DNA from: Actinomortierella ambigua
Lineage: Eukaryota; Mortierellomycota; Mortierellomycetes; Mortierellales; Mortierellaceae
NCBI GenBank assembly: GCA_016098155.1
Contig: JAAAJB010000369.1
Location: 1 to 35,180, forward strand
Length of the DNA: 35,180 bases
Reading direction: 5' to 3'
Of the stretch, positions 32,610 through 35,180 are shown one piece after another. Every line of letters starts with the position of its first letter. The first letter of the stretch is position 1. The notes beneath the pieces are model-generated. The model was not told the origin of the DNA. It ran no database searches and worked only from the letters and a program-made list of their open reading frames with translations. A program made the position numbers and the translations under genes.

Positions 32610-34601
32610 CTATGAGATATAGCGAAAGTCTGGGTGGTTGTCGCATAACTCTTCACCTGATGCCTCTTTGGCATACTCCTCTGGGGTCAGGTTGTCACGA
32701 CGCTTGTTCTCCTTGATCAACAGGTACTTGAAGATTAGAATCAGGATCGCGCACAGGAACATCATGACAGCGGCAGTGGTGTGGCCGCGGACGTACAGAG
32801 GTGCATCGTCGGCGCGGTACATCTGACCAGAGATGATACCTCCAGCATTGCCGAACGAGATGATCAATGCCGTTGCAACACCACGCTTGGTGTGACCTCC
32901 GATGTTCCTAACAAAAAAAAAAAATTGCCAATATCAGTGTCCTGTTCATTTTGTCGTTTGGCGATTATAGAAACAAATTTAACAGAAATAAAAAATAAAA
33001 AAAACATATTTACGATGTGAACCATGACAGCATAGGCGGCACGCTGCTAAAGATCCCGACGGCCGTGATGACCAAACTGATATAGCGAGCTGTAATCGAC
33101 GAATGGCGCGTGACAATCAGGAGCACATACCCCAAGCAGCCGAGAAGGATCGGGATCGCAAAATGGAAACCTCGCTCACGGCAACGATCCGACGAGAACG
33201 CCACCAAGATCGTGGACACACACGCAATCGCATACGCCGGCACCGTCATCGCTTGCGTCACCAACGGTGAGAACTGGAAGCCGTTGACGATCGATGGCAT
33301 AAAGAGCGAGAGCGAATACAGCGGTGAGGCCGACAGAATGTACATGATCATGTGGAAATACACCTTGTAGTCCGTAAACACCATCCGGAACTGCTTCCAC
33401 GAGAACTCGGTCTCCACCGCTGGTCCGGCATCCACCTGCAGACGACGCACAGCCAGATCACGTTCCTCCGGTGTCAAAAACGGCGCTGTGTCGGGGAAGT
33501 TTGGAAGCTTGAACCATGTCACTGCGACCAATAACACCGTGGGGAGACCCTCGAGAATGAAGATCCACTGCCAGCCATGCAGGCCTCCGACGCCCTCCAT
33601 CTGCATGATCCCATAGGCAAGGAGACCGCCAAAGGCGCCTGCTGCAGTAGCTGTCGAGAAGAACAGACCGTTGCGGAGAGCCTGCTCACCACGGGTGTAC
33701 CAGAGCGAGATCAGGTAGACTGTGCCCGGGAACAGACCAGATTCAGCAAAGCCAAGGAAGAAGCGAGCAGCGAGCAGGCCAGCTGGGTTGGTCACTGCTG
33801 CCATACACATCATGATCGTACCCCAGGCTAGCATGACGATCGAGATCCAGATACGAGGTCCAACTTTTTTCAACTAAAAATTGGTTTGTTAGGATGGGAT
33901 AGGATGAATAGACTCCTCCTTCCCCCCCCCCTTCGTGAGAACAAAGCAGTCGGAAAAAATAATAAGGGAGCTCACCATAATATTGCTAGGAATCTCGGCA
34001 ATGATATAACCGATGAAGAAGATAGACAGGGCCCAGTTGTACTGGGTGGGCTGGAGTCCAAGTGCATGCTCTAAGCCGGCGATCTTGGCATTTCCTGTTG
34101 CAAATGGCGAAGAGTTAAGGTATGTGAGACCAGTTTTGGGTTAGGTCGTGTTGTTGGCTGCCTCTATATTGTTTGTTGAAGGACGGTGATTGGATATGTT
34201 CCTCTGTCTTGGAACCATGTTTAATTGGTGGCCCTTGCGTCAGTTTTGGTGTCCACCATTCACAGGGATCCTGTCCCCCCTCCCCCCCCCCACTTTGTCA
34301 TCAATACGCCTGAGAGCATGGAATGCCATCGAGGGTGGGTGTCCCTACAAGTATGTTTTGAAAGAGAGAGAGAGTGTGTGTGTATGAAAACTCGAGAGAA
34401 GAGAAGAGATGACCCACCGATGTTGACACGATCGAGGAACGACATTAGGTATAAGAGAGCCAACAGCGGAAGGAGATGAAGATCAATCTTCCACCGCAGC
34501 TTGCGGACCTTCTCGGGGTCAATCTCGGTGGAAGAGTTGCTGCCAACCTCAACAGCATCGAGCTTCTCGCTCGAGTGCCCGACAGGTGACACGGTGTCCA
34601 T
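32610..34601 (-). CDS. MFS transporter, ACS family (Dal5/Tna1-like), MFS-D
   Basis: Predicted 486-aa ACS symporter with four exons, in reading order: 34601-34418, 34094-33976, 33873-33014, 32907-32610 (sum 1461 nt, all GT-AG). Marks are RWKIDLHLLPLLALLYLMSF, DRVNIGNAK across the first junction, IAEIPSNIMLKKVGPR, GLFPGTVYLISLWYTRGEQA, SSDRCRERG, GGHTKRG and the tail EELCDNHPDFRYIS. The total length and the 184-nt first exon equal those of MFS-A, and the NIM/LK intron position is shared. Four MFS-A introns are absent, and the intron before NIGGHTKR is unique to D. The NIM and IGNAK junctions leave little doubt about the model. The substrate is unknown. It transcribes away from the right edge, with its promoter in 34602-35180. 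Confidence 0.92.
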
Positions 34602-35180
34602 TTTTTTTCAAGTCCAGGTGCGCAGATTACAGCGATGTGTCAACAAAGAGTGGGGGTGAAGAGTGAAGATGATGATGTCTAGGAGGGAAGAAAAGAAAAG
34701 GAAAAAGGGGACAAAGATGGAGAAGGGACTTTTTTTTTTTAAGAACGAACAGTAGATGCGCTAGAGGAGGAAAGGGTGCCTTCCCCAGTCATATGGCTTG
34801 AGATGGATGGGACGAAAGAAGGCTGCACCTATTTTTTTTCCGACACCAGCGACGGTCAGTGAGTTCTCCCGAACAACCTGAAGCTCTGACCCACTCGACA
34901 GATAGGGTTCAGAGCTTCAGTTGAAATTTGTGGCGTCAATGAGATTTGTTCTGGACCAGTGGCATGGGGAGGAAGTTGGTTACGGCGGGGCGAAAACCCC
35001 CCCCCCCACGTCAAAAGCATTGAGAGTGGACGATTCCCCTGCTTTCTTTCCATTTGGGGTGAGAGCACCACCGCCAAGGTTCATGTAGTTGGGAATAGTC
35101 AGCTAGAACAGAAGGCTCAAAAGTAAAGGACATGTACGTCGAGACCAACGAGGTATTGGTCCTAAAAAAGAATTGGCGGA
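34602..35180. other. Upstream region of MFS-D
   Basis: No gene is supported. A run of T precedes the start codon on the plus strand (A run in the transcript leader), with purine-rich sequence at 34680-34735. One GATAG lies near 34901, and a C run lies near 34998-35007. Confidence 0.55.

Noticed and set aside
2553..34601. Biosynthetic or catabolic gene cluster around the four transporters
   Set aside because: The genes between them (RAD1, GPI10, ankyrin protein, others) are unrelated housekeeping or unknown genes. No metabolic enzyme or pathway regulator is present.

Overview
This is nuclear DNA of a filamentous, probably early-diverging fungus. The evidence is intron-rich genes with short GT-AG introns (43 nt to about 600 nt), fungal-type anion:cation symporter (ACS) transporters, a GPI10/PIG-B mannosyltransferase, and a RAD1 checkpoint clamp subunit that reads more like animal RAD1 than like budding-yeast Rad17. 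Low-complexity Gln, Ser, Gly, Asp and Ala runs sit even inside conserved proteins. Placement in Mucoromycota or Mortierellomycotina is a guess from overall style, not a demonstrated fact. No rRNA, tRNA, CRISPR array or recognisable transposon was seen.

Layout, left to right. (1) 199-1707 (+): 3' part of an unrecognised gene ending in two SUMO/synergy-control-like motifs. (2) 2553-12370 (+): three MFS transporters of the ACS/Dal5-Tna1 type in tandem, called MFS-A, MFS-B and MFS-C here. B and C are recent duplicates: seven consecutive coding exons have identical lengths. (3) 12497-14073 (-): RAD1 of the 9-1-1 clamp, tail to tail with MFS-C. (4) 16596-20312 (+): a Gln/His-rich acidic protein of unknown role. 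(5) 20959-23080 (-): GPI mannosyltransferase 3. (6) 25282-31322 (+): a very large ankyrin/AT-hook protein resembling Hos4 of the Set3 histone deacetylase complex. (7) 31741-32424 (+): a small predicted secreted or single-pass membrane protein. (8) 32610-34601 (-): a fourth ACS transporter, MFS-D, exactly as long as MFS-A (486 aa) but with far fewer introns.

The genes do not form a pathway. What they share is local history: ACS transporters have expanded here. The duplication that gave B and C seems to have carried the 3' end of RAD1 with it, because a decayed piece of RAD1 lies just downstream of MFS-B. MFS-B has also lost the N-terminal coding region that MFS-C keeps. It appears as a frameshifted remnant in the B leader, and translation now starts at an internal ATG.

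Exon structures were derived by hand from splice-site consensus, phase continuity and, for conserved genes, protein-family similarity. They are internally consistent (each total is a multiple of three) but not confirmed by transcripts.
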